A stretch of DNA of 64,000 bases from Dryococelus australis (GCA_029891345.1 CM057009.1:303615166-303679165), one strand, 5' to 3'. Shown: positions 34,801 to 47,345, numbered from the stretch's first letter. Program-made: numbers and translations. Notes: a model not told the origin generated them from the letters alone.

Positions 34801-35860
34801 TGTGGGGCCCGGTCCATTTGGGGGCAAGTCCCGCACAAAAGTTCTGTTTGGCCGTTGACTAGTAGTGCGCACACACGTAAACATAATCACCTTGTAACAA
34901 GGGCTTAGGTGGTAATTTAGTTTCCGGCAGCTATTTTTGAACACAACAATTTTTGTTTTTGCGCACTTCGTGATGATGCTGTCTTCTTTCTGCTTCGCTT
35001 ACCTCAGAGTCTGCAGCATCTGAGTTAGTGTCTGGTGCAAGGCAGGCAAACTCTCCTGGGGATGCCAGGCCTGCGCCATACAACTCAGCAGGAGATTTCC
35101 CTGTGGCTTTGTTGGTGCGGTTATGTAAACAAAAAGTATTGTCTGGTATCTGCTGTGCCCATGTTGCATGGTCTTTGTTGACTCTAAGGTGCAGCTGTGC
35201 CTTTACCTCCTAATTTTGGCATTCGGTCAGGTTTGCACGTGCGTGGTAAATGTCAGTTGTGTGGTGTTCGACGTGCCAATCCATACACAAACCTCGTCAA
35301 CGCGGTCTTGAGAACTGGGTGGCATTGTCACTTACAAGTGTTTTGGGGTATCCCCAGCAGAGAAAAAACTCCTTTTTCAAAGTTGCGGCAATGAGACATA
35401 TGCATGCGCTCTGCAGTATATACAGTTCACACCAATGTGTAAGCAAATAGATTACCACAAGTATGAAGGTTTTTCCCATCTGATGAGCGTGGATATGGGC
35501 CCATGAGGTCTAGGACAATAGATTCAAAGGATGTTGCAGTAGCCTCGGTTGTTGTTGGGCGTTCCTACCTGATCTCCATGTTTTGTAAACATTACATGCA
35601 TGACACTTGCTTACATACTCTCTAACCTCCTTCATGAGGCAGGGCCACAAATACGATTATGTAATGTTATGCACTGTTTGTGCAACGCCGGGGTGTCCGA
35701 ATAGCTTATTGTTATGGGTGGTGTGAATAACAGTAGTGTGCGCTCCTGGCGGCACATAGAGACACCACCAACCTCCTGACCGAATGTTACGTGTCTCGAG
35801 ACGGTTGTCAATTACCCGTCACCCTTCTAACACATCCTGTCTACACTGGGCTTTTATTTA
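34800..35860 (-). pseudogene. Integrase of element B
   Basis: Minus strand: zinc-binding FGHPGVAQTVHNIT and CHACNVYK (35590-35700), first catalytic Asp in VLDLMGPYPRSSDGK (about 35495), a frame slip in the A-run near 35480, then TFILVVIYLLTHW and KTLVSDNATQF (35300-35480; second Asp). HARANLTECQN follows with Glu (35222-35224) at the place where element A has Lys. ATWAQQIPDNTFCLHNRT and TGKSPAEL (35080-35170) are shared with element A. Everything 5' of the integrase (RT, protease, Gag) is missing. Stops are present. Confidence 0.85.
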
Positions 35861-36320
35861 TTTTACATCTCATGCATATTTCTTTGTTTTCTGTGTACAT
35901 ACCACTGTATGAAATGTTATGTTGCAATAAAACGTATTTTAAAGACAACTTAAATAATTTCTTTTAAAAAACTATACAAATACAGTAATCGCTTGCCAAA
36001 TGCAGGGAATACGTTTTTTAAAAACATGAAAAAACCGCAGTAGACGAATACAAGCTTTTATGGGGGAAAGGGGTATAGATTTAGTCGGCCGACTATTTAG
36101 CATTTCATTACTAGAAATTTGATGTATTACGCACAAAACAGTAACTGAACACATTGTTAGAGATTCCTTATGTTTGAAGCAAAACACAGCACTTTATTTA
36201 TTGATAATAGATATGAAGATACATATTCAAAATTAAATCGTTGGTGTGCTGGGGCTAGCAGCAAAAACATTGCAGTGTGACTGTGTATGTATTTGGGCGA
36301 GTGTCTAGATCCTTTGCAGC
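35861..36320. other. AT-rich, possibly upstream region of the next exon
   Basis: No gene recognised. Base composition changes sharply to GC-rich near 36300. Confidence 0.4.
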
Positions 36321-36445
36321 ATGGCCGGGCGTGGCAGGTTGCTGCTGTCGCTCGGGCCTAGATCCTTGAGGCTGGGAAACTGTCTGTCATTCGCTACAAG
36401 ATTACTCCGAGGAGTGACGGCCACCGCCACTGCCGTCGGTACAGG
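36321..36445 (+). CDS. Possible first exon with mitochondrial presequence
   Basis: ATG at 36321 (context CAGCATGG, in-frame stop upstream at 36306) opens 41 codons that end at a donor-like ACAGG/GTAGGT. The peptide starts MAGRGRLLLSLGPRSLRLGN and continues with Leu-Leu-Arg and an Ala/Thr-rich stretch. It has at least seven Arg and no Asp or Glu, the hallmark of a mitochondrial targeting presequence. The stretch is GC-rich in AT-rich surroundings, as for a promoter-proximal exon. The protein cannot be named from the presequence, and no following exon is evident. Confidence 0.4.
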
Positions 36446-38046
36446 GTAGGTTCACTTTGTAACAGCAGCCTGGTATTGGGAAAACATGCTATAGATGCAA
36501 TTAAGGTCATTGTGTTCAATTTCTACAAAATTTAGGCATTGTTTTGGCCTCTGCACTGGCACAATGAGGCCCAGCAATGTTTACTGGAATATAAAAATTT
36601 AGTGCCGTCAACTTGAAATATTAACTATCCCAAATTTTCCATCAAAAACTTCTGATGTGGCCTATACACGCACATGGCCTTACATGCCAAAATATAGTAA
36701 TATAAAAACACACTTACCTTTATTCACTTTACACATAAAATTGACTTCACAAAAATAAAAACAATTGCTCACCATAAAAGACTACCACCTTACATAGGCA
36801 TGAGTAAACACAAAAAAAAATTAAAAAAGGCATTGAATTAAATTTGAAGTTATCTTACATACACTGATGAGGGAACTAGTCTATAATGTGCCACTGTTTT
36901 TACAGCAAAAGAGGAGGGATAACATAAGCGAAAAACGACACGGAGGGTAAGGTAGAGGTGGCGGTACGTGACTAGAACAAGGAATTCGCTCTGACCTACC
37001 CTGCAACTTCCCCACCTCAAAACACCCCAGTCTCCTTCTGGCATGAAGTAATTTATTGCTTCACGCTGCTTGGGACAACAAATGTCAAATTCTAGGATGG
37101 CAGCTTCAGAAATGTGTGACCACTAACATCAGTAAAGGCTAGTTTTCCTTAGACTGAAAACTGTGGATAATATAAACTTGTACCGCGGTTGGAGAAAAGG
37201 TCTACAAAACAAATCTGCGCAGAACTGAAACCGCGTTTCAAGATACTATGGTTGGTGAGGGATTACTGTATAATCCCCTATGTTTCTAATTATAACATAT
37301 TAAGTATATTCATGGGGAAAAAAATTATGAAAATGGTCAAATATCACATATTTAAAGCTTGCCTATGCAGTTTCCTTAAGTGGCAAGAAAAAAGTACAAA
37401 CATATGGGCATAGTTTAATCTGTGGGCTTTCATTGCATGTAATAAAATCTCACTGTTTCAGATCTGATTTTCACAGAACAGAAACACTGCACGCTTTGCA
37501 CATAGGAGCAATGAGGCACTAGACATGCATGTTCGTGTCGCCCATATAGCTCCCTCGCTTCTTGACGTTGAATGCGCAGGTGCACACTCATACATACACA
37601 TTGTTATTGAGTTACAATTTATTATGTTGTTTTGGAAATGCCGTAGTCCAAAAACATGTACGCTAGTTAGCCACTTTTAATCAAATTTTTATTTTTAAGT
37701 GAACCTAGATATTTAACTAATTATTATATTATTCATGCCAAATAAATTCTAAGGGGCATTACTCTTAATTAAATATAATACACCTATGTGTTGTATGGTC
37801 ATATAGCTACCATCTTTTGTTGTGATTGTGTTGATTACAGGAAATGTGTTTAACATTCCATAGTACTATAGGGTATACTCATACCCTTCAATGTTTTGTG
37901 ATGCTTGGTACACCCCGAATGCCTACCTTAGAATATGTCTGATAGTGAAGGAAAAGAATAAAGTGAACGGAATTCTTATTTTTAGGAGATGGTCAAAATG
38001 TTACAATAAGTAATGACTTTCTGTATAAATATGATTCGGGAAGTGC
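36446..38046. other. Noncoding, AT-rich
   Basis: Nothing recognised; would be intron if the exon at 36321 is real. Confidence 0.45.
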
Positions 38047-38157
38047 ATGGGGTTCATCGTAATTCCAGTGGGGATCCTTATAAACCCAGTGAGGGATGGA
38101 ACCGCATGTCCCCGCAATAGTGTGCCAATCTTTATACGCAATGTAGATGCCATGGAG
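38047..38157 (+). CDS. Possible exon, unassigned
   Basis: An open frame (MGFIVIPVGILINPVRDG ... VPIFIRNVDAME) ends at a strong donor, ATGGAG/GTAAGT. No convincing acceptor lies just upstream, and the phase does not fit the exon at 36321. Family unknown; may be chance. Confidence 0.22.
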
Positions 38158-40295
38158 GTAAGTCATACCATGTAACTCCGGCCGCCCAACAACGATGCCG
38201 GACCGAACCCGCAGTGCCGTGAGCTGCTTACTGTCTAATCCCCTTCACTATCTGGAGTGGTGTCACGTGACAACTTGCTGACACTGGGGTCTGCGTAAGT
38301 TATTTTGTTCCTTGTCCCACTATATTTGAATGGGTGGTTTAAATGTAATGAGTAGTACTTCCAAAAATACAAAACAGTGTCACAGGTCCTGTACTAACTT
38401 GTCAGAGAAAAGAGATGAACCTTATCATGGGTTTCCTCAGAAAGAGGAGGTAGGCATAGTTGGTAATAATGTAAACCCTGGTAAGTTAGGTGATACGAGT
38501 GGTACATTCTAAATGCCAAAAGATATGTCTGTATAGGACACCAGGAGTAGTAGGGTAAGCAAGAACCCACAATGCCTCCCAGAGGCATAAAATAAAAAGG
38601 AAAATGTGTTACATTTGGATATAGTTGTTGAATTGGCCAACCTATGGTGAGATATATGCTAGACTGGTATTGGCGATTGAAGAAGCACGGGCTTGATATA
38701 ATATATGTTGTAAATTTGTAAGTAATGAATAATAAATAACACTATATAAAATAGCCATGTTGTGTGAATTAATGTTACCGTGAAACTTATGTCTTGAACA
38801 CTTTATGAATAATGTGCATGAAACCAGACCAACCTGGCATTGGATATGATAAATATGGTGACAGTTTCGAAAGTGTATTTGTCTGTTATAGAATTGGCTC
38901 TTTAAAAGCTTTAGGCATTGCAACTCTTTGTACTGTTTTCGTGTGATTTGGGGATCTGATACTGTTTACAATTTGTTTTTCCTGTAGTAGTAAGATAGTG
39001 TGTTGGAATTACCTTCTTGAGTACAACTCTAGATATGAACTTGCCAGGAGTTCCTGCAATAAAACCATGTTGTGGAAGATGCCATGTCCATCAGGTGTAT
39101 TAATTAATGTTAAGATCTAAGTTATTGCCAACATACTGCACAAACTGATCAGAATCTATTGATGTATCAAGATTTGCATTTGTTGATATACTTCTCTCAT
39201 ATTTATCTGCTTAAATGCAGGTGGAACAGAAGCCAGGCCGGTGTAGAGTATCAATCAAAAACTTAAAAATGGTGGTGCATTTGCATTACCAGCCCCAGTT
39301 TAAGAGGCACAACAAAATATTGTTGCTTTATTCAATGTGTAATAGTTTGTTAAATAAAGGCAAATTTTTTTTCACCTATTACTATCATGACTGACCTCAT
39401 AAATTATTATAGACCGTCTGGCAATAGGATCATTGCTTTCTTTATAGAAGCCATATCTTCCATTGGTGGATAATCTGTTTGAATGGATTTCACATCATTC
39501 TTAATTAGTATAGCAGCTATTTCAATTATTTTATTCCTCCATCGCTTCATTATCTTTTTTGGAGTATTGTAGTGTTGCTGAAGATTTGAATCAGCACTTT
39601 TTCAGAACATTATAACATTTGGTTGCTCTCTCCAATTTTTAAATACTGCTACGTGCTCCCTGCTTTTTTCTGCATGAGCGAATGGAAGTGAAAGACAAAT
39701 CAGTTATATTATAGCCGTGGCTAAAAGTCAGTGGAATGTTTTGAATGACAAGCGAGTGAAAACCAGGAATATGAGTGGCTGAGTTTCAAAGATAGATGAT
39801 GAATGGTGAGAGAAGTGACCAACAGAAGGGAAATATGTGACTGTATCAAGCAGTGAAGAGTACAGCTGGCAGGCTGTACTTTTGGACTAGTTGCGTGAGT
39901 GAAATACATTGCAAATGATGGCAACAGACAGACTGAACATGTGTTAAAGATGAGCATGAGTTAATTGACTAATGAAACAGCGTCATTGAGAAGGACATTA
40001 TTTAGAGTTGAAATATACATTAAATATTATGCTCACTGAGAAATAAAAAATGTAAGAGTGGAAATATATAATTTAATGCTGAAAATTGACACAGTCCGCA
40101 GCTCGTGAGACAACAGCCCTTGTCGGCCCATGAGCTATCTCTTAAGGAATATAAACAACATGGTGGAGTAGAGCGCTGGCCCTGCAGTGCACTGCCGAAG
40201 GCCATCAACACCAGACAGTGTACGCAAATCAATGCAATGTTTGTGAAGTGTGCAAGGGGTATAGTTTTTATTAAAGATTTGTTCGCAGTGCCACA
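38158..40295. other. Noncoding stretch
   Basis: No gene or repeat end recognised. A short GC-rich patch (38180-38300) after the donor at 38158 holds no long frame. Confidence 0.45.
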
Positions 40296-40559
40296 ATGTC
40301 TAAAATTGAAAATGAAAGGAGAATGTTCCTGAGCGGCTGGAGCGGAAGCGAAGCCCGAGGACAGGTTTCCTCACCAAGTTCAAGGGTCCTGTGGCCCCGA
40401 ATCCGCAAAATGGACCTAATGCCAGATGCTGTAAAAACTCCGGAATGGCCACCGGCTGAGAGGGGTAAAGAAGTTCCGTACTCTATTGTTTGCCTTGTCC
40501 ATGGTGCTCCAGCATTCTGCCTCATCACTATCATTGAGCCTTCATCCCGCAATCTTTGA
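40296..40559 (+). CDS. Unassigned open frame in a GC-richer patch
   Basis: 87 codons, starting MSKIENERRMFLSGWSGSEA. The opposite strand is open too over 40271-40552. I recognise no family, domain or signal. Frames open on both strands in a GC-rich patch are often chance, or a scrap of a repeat. Confidence 0.2.
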   Translation: MSKIENERRMFLSGWSGSEARGQVSSPSSRVLWPRIRKMDLMPDAVKTPEWPPAERGKEVPYSIVCLVHGAPAFCLITIIEPSSRNL

Positions 40560-41360
40560 TGGAACCATACAAATGTCTCTCACGGGAGGGTTTGCTATTG
40601 CACTGGGTAGCACAGCTGGTACTGCTCCACTACTTGTCTTGTTGTGTTGGATTCTCCGTACACAAGGTGCAAGTTTGCTAGCTCTGCTCGCATAAAACGT
40701 TCCATGCTTCCACAATCAGTTGCAGGCACATGCTGACTTGCCAGCACCCAAGGCCACCTCTACCCAAGCACTGATTACATCCCCACCCGTTTCCTCCACC
40801 ATGTGCGTGGCACAGGTGGCAAATATGTTGTCTATCCCCGCAGGACTATACCGCACCTTCAAAATTTTGTGTGGCATTTTTTCAAAAACCATTTACCGAA
40901 GCGAGTTCGAACAAGAGAAATTTTGTCTTCATTGTGCCATGGTGGCTCATAATCTTTCTCTAATTTTTCTTTACGGCCTAGTGTTCCAAAGTTATATGCA
41001 AAAAGAGGGTCACTACCCCTGCTTACACAATGAAGTGGGATGATTTGAACAACCAAATTAACCCACACTTACGATATCCGAGTCATAAAACAATATTCCG
41101 ATTTTAGTCCCTCCATCTCAAGTACTACCTACAATATTTACATTTATGCATTTCAAAATACAATTTTTAACATTGCGTACCTTCCCTTAATATTCACCAC
41201 ATGATAGTGTTGCCAATGTATATACATTGCCTTATTTTCCACAAGTAATCACCACCTGGAGTTTGACACATAAACTCTAGTCCACATTGTATATGTGTGT
41301 GTGTGTATATATATATCCCAAAAAGTCCCAGAATGTCCCAAAAAGTAACATAGTAACAAT
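40560..41360. other. Noncoding, with a short TG/TA microsatellite
   Basis: No gene. A (TG)n(TA)n tract lies at about 41291-41316. Confidence 0.5.
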
Positions 41361-41369
41361 TAATTTTCA

Positions 41370-42135
41370 TGAAAATATTAATGTATTGATTTCTTACACA
41401 GGTGTATGAAGAGATGCTCTCTGTAAAAGAAAGTATAGCCATTGTTTCCTGGAAACTTGGGTACAAAACATTCAAAAAGCATGTGAGCTGTACCATTGAC
41501 AATATGGAAAAGAGCCCCCAAAAAGTACCAATTAATATTCCACGAATCAGTATTTGATGTGATCTTCATTTCACTCTAAGGAAAAAAGCATATCACATTC
41601 AGGTAATGCATCACCTGGAGGAGAAAGATTATGCAGCCCATATGGCAATGTGTGCTGACCTTTTAGAGGCAGTGGAAAATGAAAACCAGTAAGACAACCT
41701 CCTCTGTGCAGACGAAGCCATATTTCACACACGTGGTTTAGTGAACAGCCACAACTGCTTGATATGGGCTGACAAAAATCCTCATGAGATACAAGAAATG
41801 TCCCAAAGATGAACATGTATCTAGGGATGACCAAGACTAGTATTTATGGATAATTTACATTGGCAAAGTTAACAGTAACAGGTACAAGTTACCTAGTTGT
41901 ATTTGTGCTTTTCTTGGAACTACAACTGGAGTCTGATGGCATTCTGAATACCATTGTGTTCCACTAAATTCCACATGTACAGGATTAAATTCACAAGCCT
42001 GCATCAGCTGAATGAAATTATTGTGGAGGTGGTCAACAGCATCACACCTGTTCAAATACAGAGTGTTCAGCACTATGGTGGAATGGTGATCTTTGTGCAT
42101 TGACATGCAGGGTGGGCTACGTTGAACTTTATTGA
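41370..42135 (+). pseudogene. Fragment of an IS630/Tc3-like transposase
   Basis: Plus-strand reading: KKAYHIQVMHHLEEKDYAAH and MCADLLEAVENENQ (41580-41690), then LLCADEAIFHTRGLVNSHN and IWADKNPHE (41700-41795). The latter matches the FSDEATFHxxGxVNRHNxRIW block around the catalytic Asp of a transposase family common in insects (DUF4817/Tc3 type). A C-terminal piece, LNEIIVEVVNSITPVQIQSV, follows at 42010-42070. The middle, with the second Asp, is missing or scrambled between 41850 and 41960. Confidence 0.7.
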
Positions 42136-42399
42136 TATCTGATGACTCATATGCCTTATTGATGTATATCTACAGTTCTTATACATAACACATTTTCCAT
42201 ATAAATGAATCATTACTTTGGAGCTGAAAAAATAATATGAACATCTTGGTATAAAACACATAATTTCCGGAGTTTGTTTTCTGACTTATCTGTGGTGCAC
42301 GAACGTTGTCTTTTGTTTTCCCCTTGTACTATATAATCTCTCTAGATGTATGCTTCGCCGCCAGTACGTATGTGATGGTTTTGGGTGAGTTGATCTATC

Positions 42400-42895
42400 A
42401 TCATGTCGGACCTTACAGACTTAAAATTGTTGGTTCCCGATTAGTTGGTGCATCCGTGACAACTGTCGCAAATCAGCTAAGAGTATAAAGAGCTACTATA
42501 TCTAGTGTCATGAAAGCATACAGAGTTCAAAAGAAAAAGTCGTCTGCTAAACACAATAGTAGAAGAAAACCAAAACTTGCAGATAGAGACTGGAAAAAAT
42601 TAAAGAGGGTTGTTATCTCTAATAATACGACCACCATGACCAACGTGACTACTGAGCTAAATGTGTCTAGAGAACATAGTGTCAATGAAATAAGAGCAAC
42701 AAGAACTGCTAGAGCTGCTATTACCAAACCTCTTGTAAATCAGCCGACTCCAAAAAAGAGACATGTGGTGCAAGGAGCACAAAAGCTGGACTACCGACCT
42801 ACGGAAACATGTCACATGGTCCAACGAGTCTATATTTACACTATTCCCTACCACAGGACGTATTAACATATGGAGAACATCAGAGAAAGTTTACA
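42400..42895 (+). pseudogene. Tc1-like transposase, N-terminal half (split)
   Basis: GSRLVGASVTTVANQLRV, then after a stop RATISSVMKAYRVQKKKSSA and RRKPKLADRDWKKLK form the paired helix-turn-helix region of a Tc1 transposase. It continues with RAAITKPLVN and a degraded stretch around the first Asp, up to the hAT insertion at 42896. The C-terminal half resumes at 46815. Defective. Confidence 0.85.
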
Positions 42896-43279
42896 CAGGA
42901 TGTCCACACAAATCTGCAAGAAAATTTCCCTGACTTCCCCTGATCAAAATTTTAAATTTCCCTGACCAAATTCTTGTTTTTAATAGTTTGCCTATTTTAC
43001 AATTTTTTTAAAGAAATAAAGAAAATCCAGCCTCCAACATTTCCATAGCTGGCCTAGTTCTCTCACAACTTTCTTTATTTTTTTTTTATTTTTTTATTTT
43101 TTTTTTTTTTTTACCTTTTTATTTATTGACTATCAAACCTAACTGCAAAAACACATTAAGAATGTTTATTACACAATTTCATACAAAATAATAAACAGAA
43201 TTCATAAAGTCATTAATTAAGTCACTCTTTAATCTTTCAAAACACAACCTTAAAGGAACTAATATTAATGAGACACCTT

Positions 43280-45519
43280 CTAGCCCCTTTTCATATTCTC
43301 AAGAATTTTTTTCTTGCATTCAATTTCAATGTCTTCTTTCTCTCGCTCAAATTTCATGATTTTCTTTTTTCCTTCTAGCTCACTGGGCTGTTGCTCAATT
43401 TTCCTTTTTTCTCTCCATTGTTTGTCTTCTTCTGTGCATTCTACTCTCTTTTCTTTTCCAAATAAGCTTGGTATCTTCACCTTGCAGCTTGCACACAAGG
43501 AAGCATATTTCTTATAATGATCAACTCTTATAATACTTTTCACAGTATCATAAATAATACGCTGAGCCACTAATGATTCTTCTGATAAATTTTCAACATG
43601 GAGAGACTTGTTTACTGAGAAGCCACTTTCTACAGAAGCATTTCCATGTGAAAAAATTAAACGCAGCTTCATAACATGCCATAAATCCTCAAATCTCTTG
43701 TCATTGCCAATAAGTGAATGAAAAAATTCACCAAGTCCTAGAGCATCCTTGTTGCAAGATACAAAATTAGTGAAACTCTACTTCCACTTCTCCGACTGAG
43801 ATTCAAGAGTCAGAGTAACATACTGTTTTTTGGCCCCCTCTCAGCCAGGTTTTCGGATATTCTTTTGCCATCATGTAACTCTTCAAGGACAATGTCAACT
43901 CTCTTCAAACCCAAACCTGACTGGAAGAGAATAACATTTGGATCGAAGCAAGTCAGTCCTAGTACAAGATGTGATTTCAGAGGGCTTTCCAATTTGAGCT
44001 TTTCTACAATGCTGACAGGAATTTTTTAAAACTCATTTTTACACATCATTTTGTTCTTGTCAGAACACTTGACTTCTTTGCGCATCTTTTTAACAGCATA
44101 TCCAACATCGACATTCTCTGTTGGAATGAGGTTTTTCACTGTTGGGCAGATCTAATGACATAAGTTTGTATGCAGTATTGGCTTCAGAAATTTTTTCTTG
44201 ATTCACAAATCTCATTAGGAGATTCCTAACAAATTCTTCAAAAGATGTGTACAGGAAAAGCACCAATGGTTTCTGACTTTGAAACCTTTCTAAGAAGGGT
44301 TCACACTCTGATATTAGACTTTTGAAAGTAGCCAGTCTGACATTCAGAAGAAGATCAGTCATAGCTTCTTTGAGACATTTGTGTTTATCACTTCCTGGTA
44401 TTGATTCTTCTTTAACAAATTTTGCAACACAATCATATAGTTTCAGTGCTTGATCAACACTTGCACCATTTTCTTGCACTTCACATAAGTAAACATGAAG
44501 GGAAAATCTTTACTCCCTGTAATTTCTGTGTACTTTGCTCGACATGCTGGACTGTCTTTGAAAAGACTATACATAGCTCTCAGAACACGATAAACATCCC
44601 AACCATCTGTTTGATGACCTGTCTTTACAGCTCCCTTAACAGTATGTAGGCCACAAGTGCCAACATCAAGAAGAGATTTCCCATCCGGATTGTCAACTTT
44701 TAGTTTGTTTTAAAGTCTCTTTTGAAAACTATGATTTACATTTGACCCATCCATCAAAATTTGCAACAAGTTTTCCAAAGGGAGCATAAGGCCTTCAGAG
44801 AATCCTACCAAAAGATCTTCGGAATTTACACTTCCTAAGAAAACACTGTTCTACTAACGTGTACAAACTCTTTGTTGGCTGACATCCCAAAAGCGTACAA
44901 CCATATGTATTTGATTACTCTGCACTACCATATTAAGCAACTGTTCAAGTCAGACTGCAAACAATGTATAATATAAGGAACTAATCCATAATGAATTACA
45001 CATGAGATTTTGGTTTTTCTCATTCAGAAGCTCTGAGCAATTTTACTATAGTGAAACATTCTTCCGAAAAGAAATGCACTTTTGTCACAAGAGTTCAAAG
45101 ACATCTTAACTGCAACTATTTCCAGTGCCCACATTATTTCTGCTGATGTAACCTTATCCTCATTCTCTGTGAAAGTTTACATATTTGTTTGCCTGCGTAA
45201 CTGGAGCTCAAGAAGAATTTTATGTATGTCAGCTACATGATGGTAATGAAGGCACAGCACACTGCTCAGATCTAGTGGATTTAGCAAATAATGAAATTGT
45301 GGGTTGCAAACATGTACTTTGAGCATTTTTTATATGTTTTGGTCCATTAGCATGAGAAAGAACAGACTGTCTCCCCATATTACTTATATTGAAAGATTTC
45401 AAGCACACTTTACAATAAGGTAATGAAGAATTTTCAGGCACCAAATCTAACCATCTAGCAAATTCTGGATTCAGTTTGAAATCTAACCATTGTTTATTAA
45501 ATGTACACTGCTTAGCCAT
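43280..45519 (-). pseudogene. hAT-family transposase relic
   Basis: Starts MAKQCTFNKQWLDFKLNPEF (45519 down), followed by a BED-like zinc finger YCKVCLKSF...SHANGPKH. A middle part (44090-44479) has KLYDCVAKFVKEE and FKSLISECEPFLERF. The end (43280-43672) has IFSHGNASVESGFSVNKSL, the hAT dimerisation motif (LSHGNAxVERGFSxNK), then a lysine/glutamate-rich tail. Stops and slips separate these blocks. Catalytic residues of the middle are not readable. Confidence 0.75.
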
Positions 45520-46019
45520 TATGTTCCTTCACCTGTTCCATAAAGTTGCAGTATTTACACAAATACTTGCCAGAACTTTGTTTGAACCATCTGATGGAGC
45601 AGTTCACAGCATTTAAATTTTTTTTTCACTAGATACAAATTACACAATTCTTAAAACCTGAAACACATTACCTGAAACAAATAATTAACCAAACATCCAT
45701 ATACAATCAATCATGTACTACACAAATTATTATGTCTGTTTGGATTTAAGTTCTTGTAATCTTCTACACAAAATTTATCATGCATAGGTCTGCATTGTAT
45801 TATTTAACAGTTTCTGGTAAAGATATACAGATAAAAACAAGTACGTAAAAAGATGCATATTAGTTCCTGCCATTGCACATTGTTAACAGACATTATGCAG
45901 ACTTCCAAATTATTACAATCATCATACTTAATTTGAAACAAGCATTATATTACAAAAAATTAAAATTCAAACATAGCCTTGCAAAAGCCATTTCATAGTG
46001 TGTGTGTGTGTGTGCTTAT

Positions 46020-46570
46020 TGGTGTGGTAACCAGTAGCCAGGGCTGGCAGGCGATGCGTGGGAGCGCAGAATGGTGCGACCTTGGCGAGCTAGCCCGGCT
46101 GTTTAGAAAACAACCCTGCCAGGGAAGGTATTGAGGCCAGGCGCGGCCCTATATAAGTCTGGGGCGATGGCGGCTCGTGGCCATCTTGAATCCGGACAAC
46201 TGCAGGACGACTCCCAGAAGACCACCAGGCCCGTGGTCCCGCTTCGACTCTGCCACCGTCGAGGAGGTCTGCACGTTGGTGCCCGCGAGAATAACTAGGG
46301 TAAATATAATTCCAGTAGGGCGCCCTAGGTTGTGACGCGTTAGGGATACTCGTGGAACCCTTCAGACTCCATCTGAGTCAATGAGCACAATAATTATATT
46401 AATCATAGTCGTACTGTTAGAGATCTTATTGCCAATATTTGATAACTGTAAAGTAACGCAGAGTGCAAGTCATGTCAAATGCTGTATAGTTGTTGTGAGC
46501 GAATAAAAGTTGTGTTTTATGTTTTGAGTGCTCTATTCCATTTAGTTACTATTATCCTCCTTCTTGCGTG
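46020..46570 (+). repeat. Solo LTR-like insert inside the hAT element
   Basis: A GC-rich 540-bp block in AT-rich DNA, starting near TGTGGTAACCAG after a GT microsatellite. It has a TATA box CTATATAAG (46150-46158), a GC-rich leader and a polyadenylation signal AATAAA (46502-46507) with a T/GT-rich stretch after it. That order is the anatomy of an LTR. No second copy in the window and no clear target duplication. Confidence 0.5.
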
Positions 46571-46814
46571 ACCTGAAACATCCTAAAGTAAGGCCACAGC
46601 ATTATGCACTAAACCACCATCTGAAAAAAAATGCTTCCACAGTCTGGGGGATGGCAGACTGGAGCGTACCATTTTCCCCTTATGTTACTATCACTGGGTA
46701 ATTTCCATGACTTTTCCAGGATTTAAAGTAAATTCCCTGACTTTCCCTGGCAAATTATAACTTTGCTGACTTTTTCCCAGATTTTCCCTGACTTTTCAGA
46801 ATGTAGACACCCTG

Positions 46815-47330
46815 TTAGAATCCAGACTGTCTTCTCCCAGCCGTGAAGAATGGGGGAGATTCTGCCCTGGTTTGGGTGGTCATATCATGGTTTTCAGTGG
46901 GTCCTATCATCGCAGTGAATGGAAAGATAACTGGTAAGGTCTATGAAACCATTTTAGGTGACCATGTTCATTCAATGGTGCAGACATTGTTCCCAGTAGG
47001 GGATGGCTTCTTCCAAGACAACAATGACCCAACTAACATTACTGGAAATGTCCAAGAGTGGTTTGATGAACATAGGATACAATAACATGTCTTTCCTGGC
47101 CTTCATAATCACCTGATTTGAATATTATCAAGCTGTTGTGCTCTGTATTAGAAAACAAATTAAGGGCCCACTACCCACCTCCAGTATCTCTTCCAGAATT
47201 GGAGCAGTTTTTTTTAGAAGTAGTATAAAATCCCATTGACCACAATTCAGGATTTATATGCATCGATCCCCAGGTTCAGGATGTTTTGGATGCTAAAAGT
47301 GGCCAGCCCTACATCCTATTAGGCGGGTGT
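46815..47330 (+). pseudogene. Tc1-like transposase, C-terminal half (split)
   Basis: Resumes the frame cut at 42896: MKNGGDSALVWVVISWFSVG, ITGKVYETILGDHVHSMVQT, GDGFFQDNNDPTN and VQEWFDEH. These match the Tc1 block with the second catalytic Asp (FQDDNAP; here the second of the two Asp is Asn, while the first is kept). The end (IPLTTIQDLYASIPRF) is recognisable to about 47270. Confidence 0.85.
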
Positions 47331-47345
47331 TCATATTTTGTCCTA

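Larger units (their letters stand above)
42896..46814 (-). mobile_element. hAT transposon inserted in the Tc1 copy
   Basis: Ends are inverted repeats: CAGGATGTCCACA at 42896 and, inverted, CAGGGTGTCTACA ending at 46814 (11 of 13 bases equal), followed by CCCTGACTT-like subterminal runs on both sides. The Tc1 frame is interrupted exactly here. The 8-bp flanks (agtttaca / ttagaatc) are not a clean duplication. It encodes a minus-strand transposase relic. Confidence 0.8.

Noticed and set aside
37986..38157. Extending the 38047 exon back to the good acceptor at 37985
   Set aside because: The joined frame hits stop codons at about 38011.
42888..46822. 8-bp target duplication for the hAT element in the Tc1 copy
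   Set aside because: agtttaca and ttagaatc do not match well enough; the insertion call rests on the terminal repeats and the split Tc1 frame.
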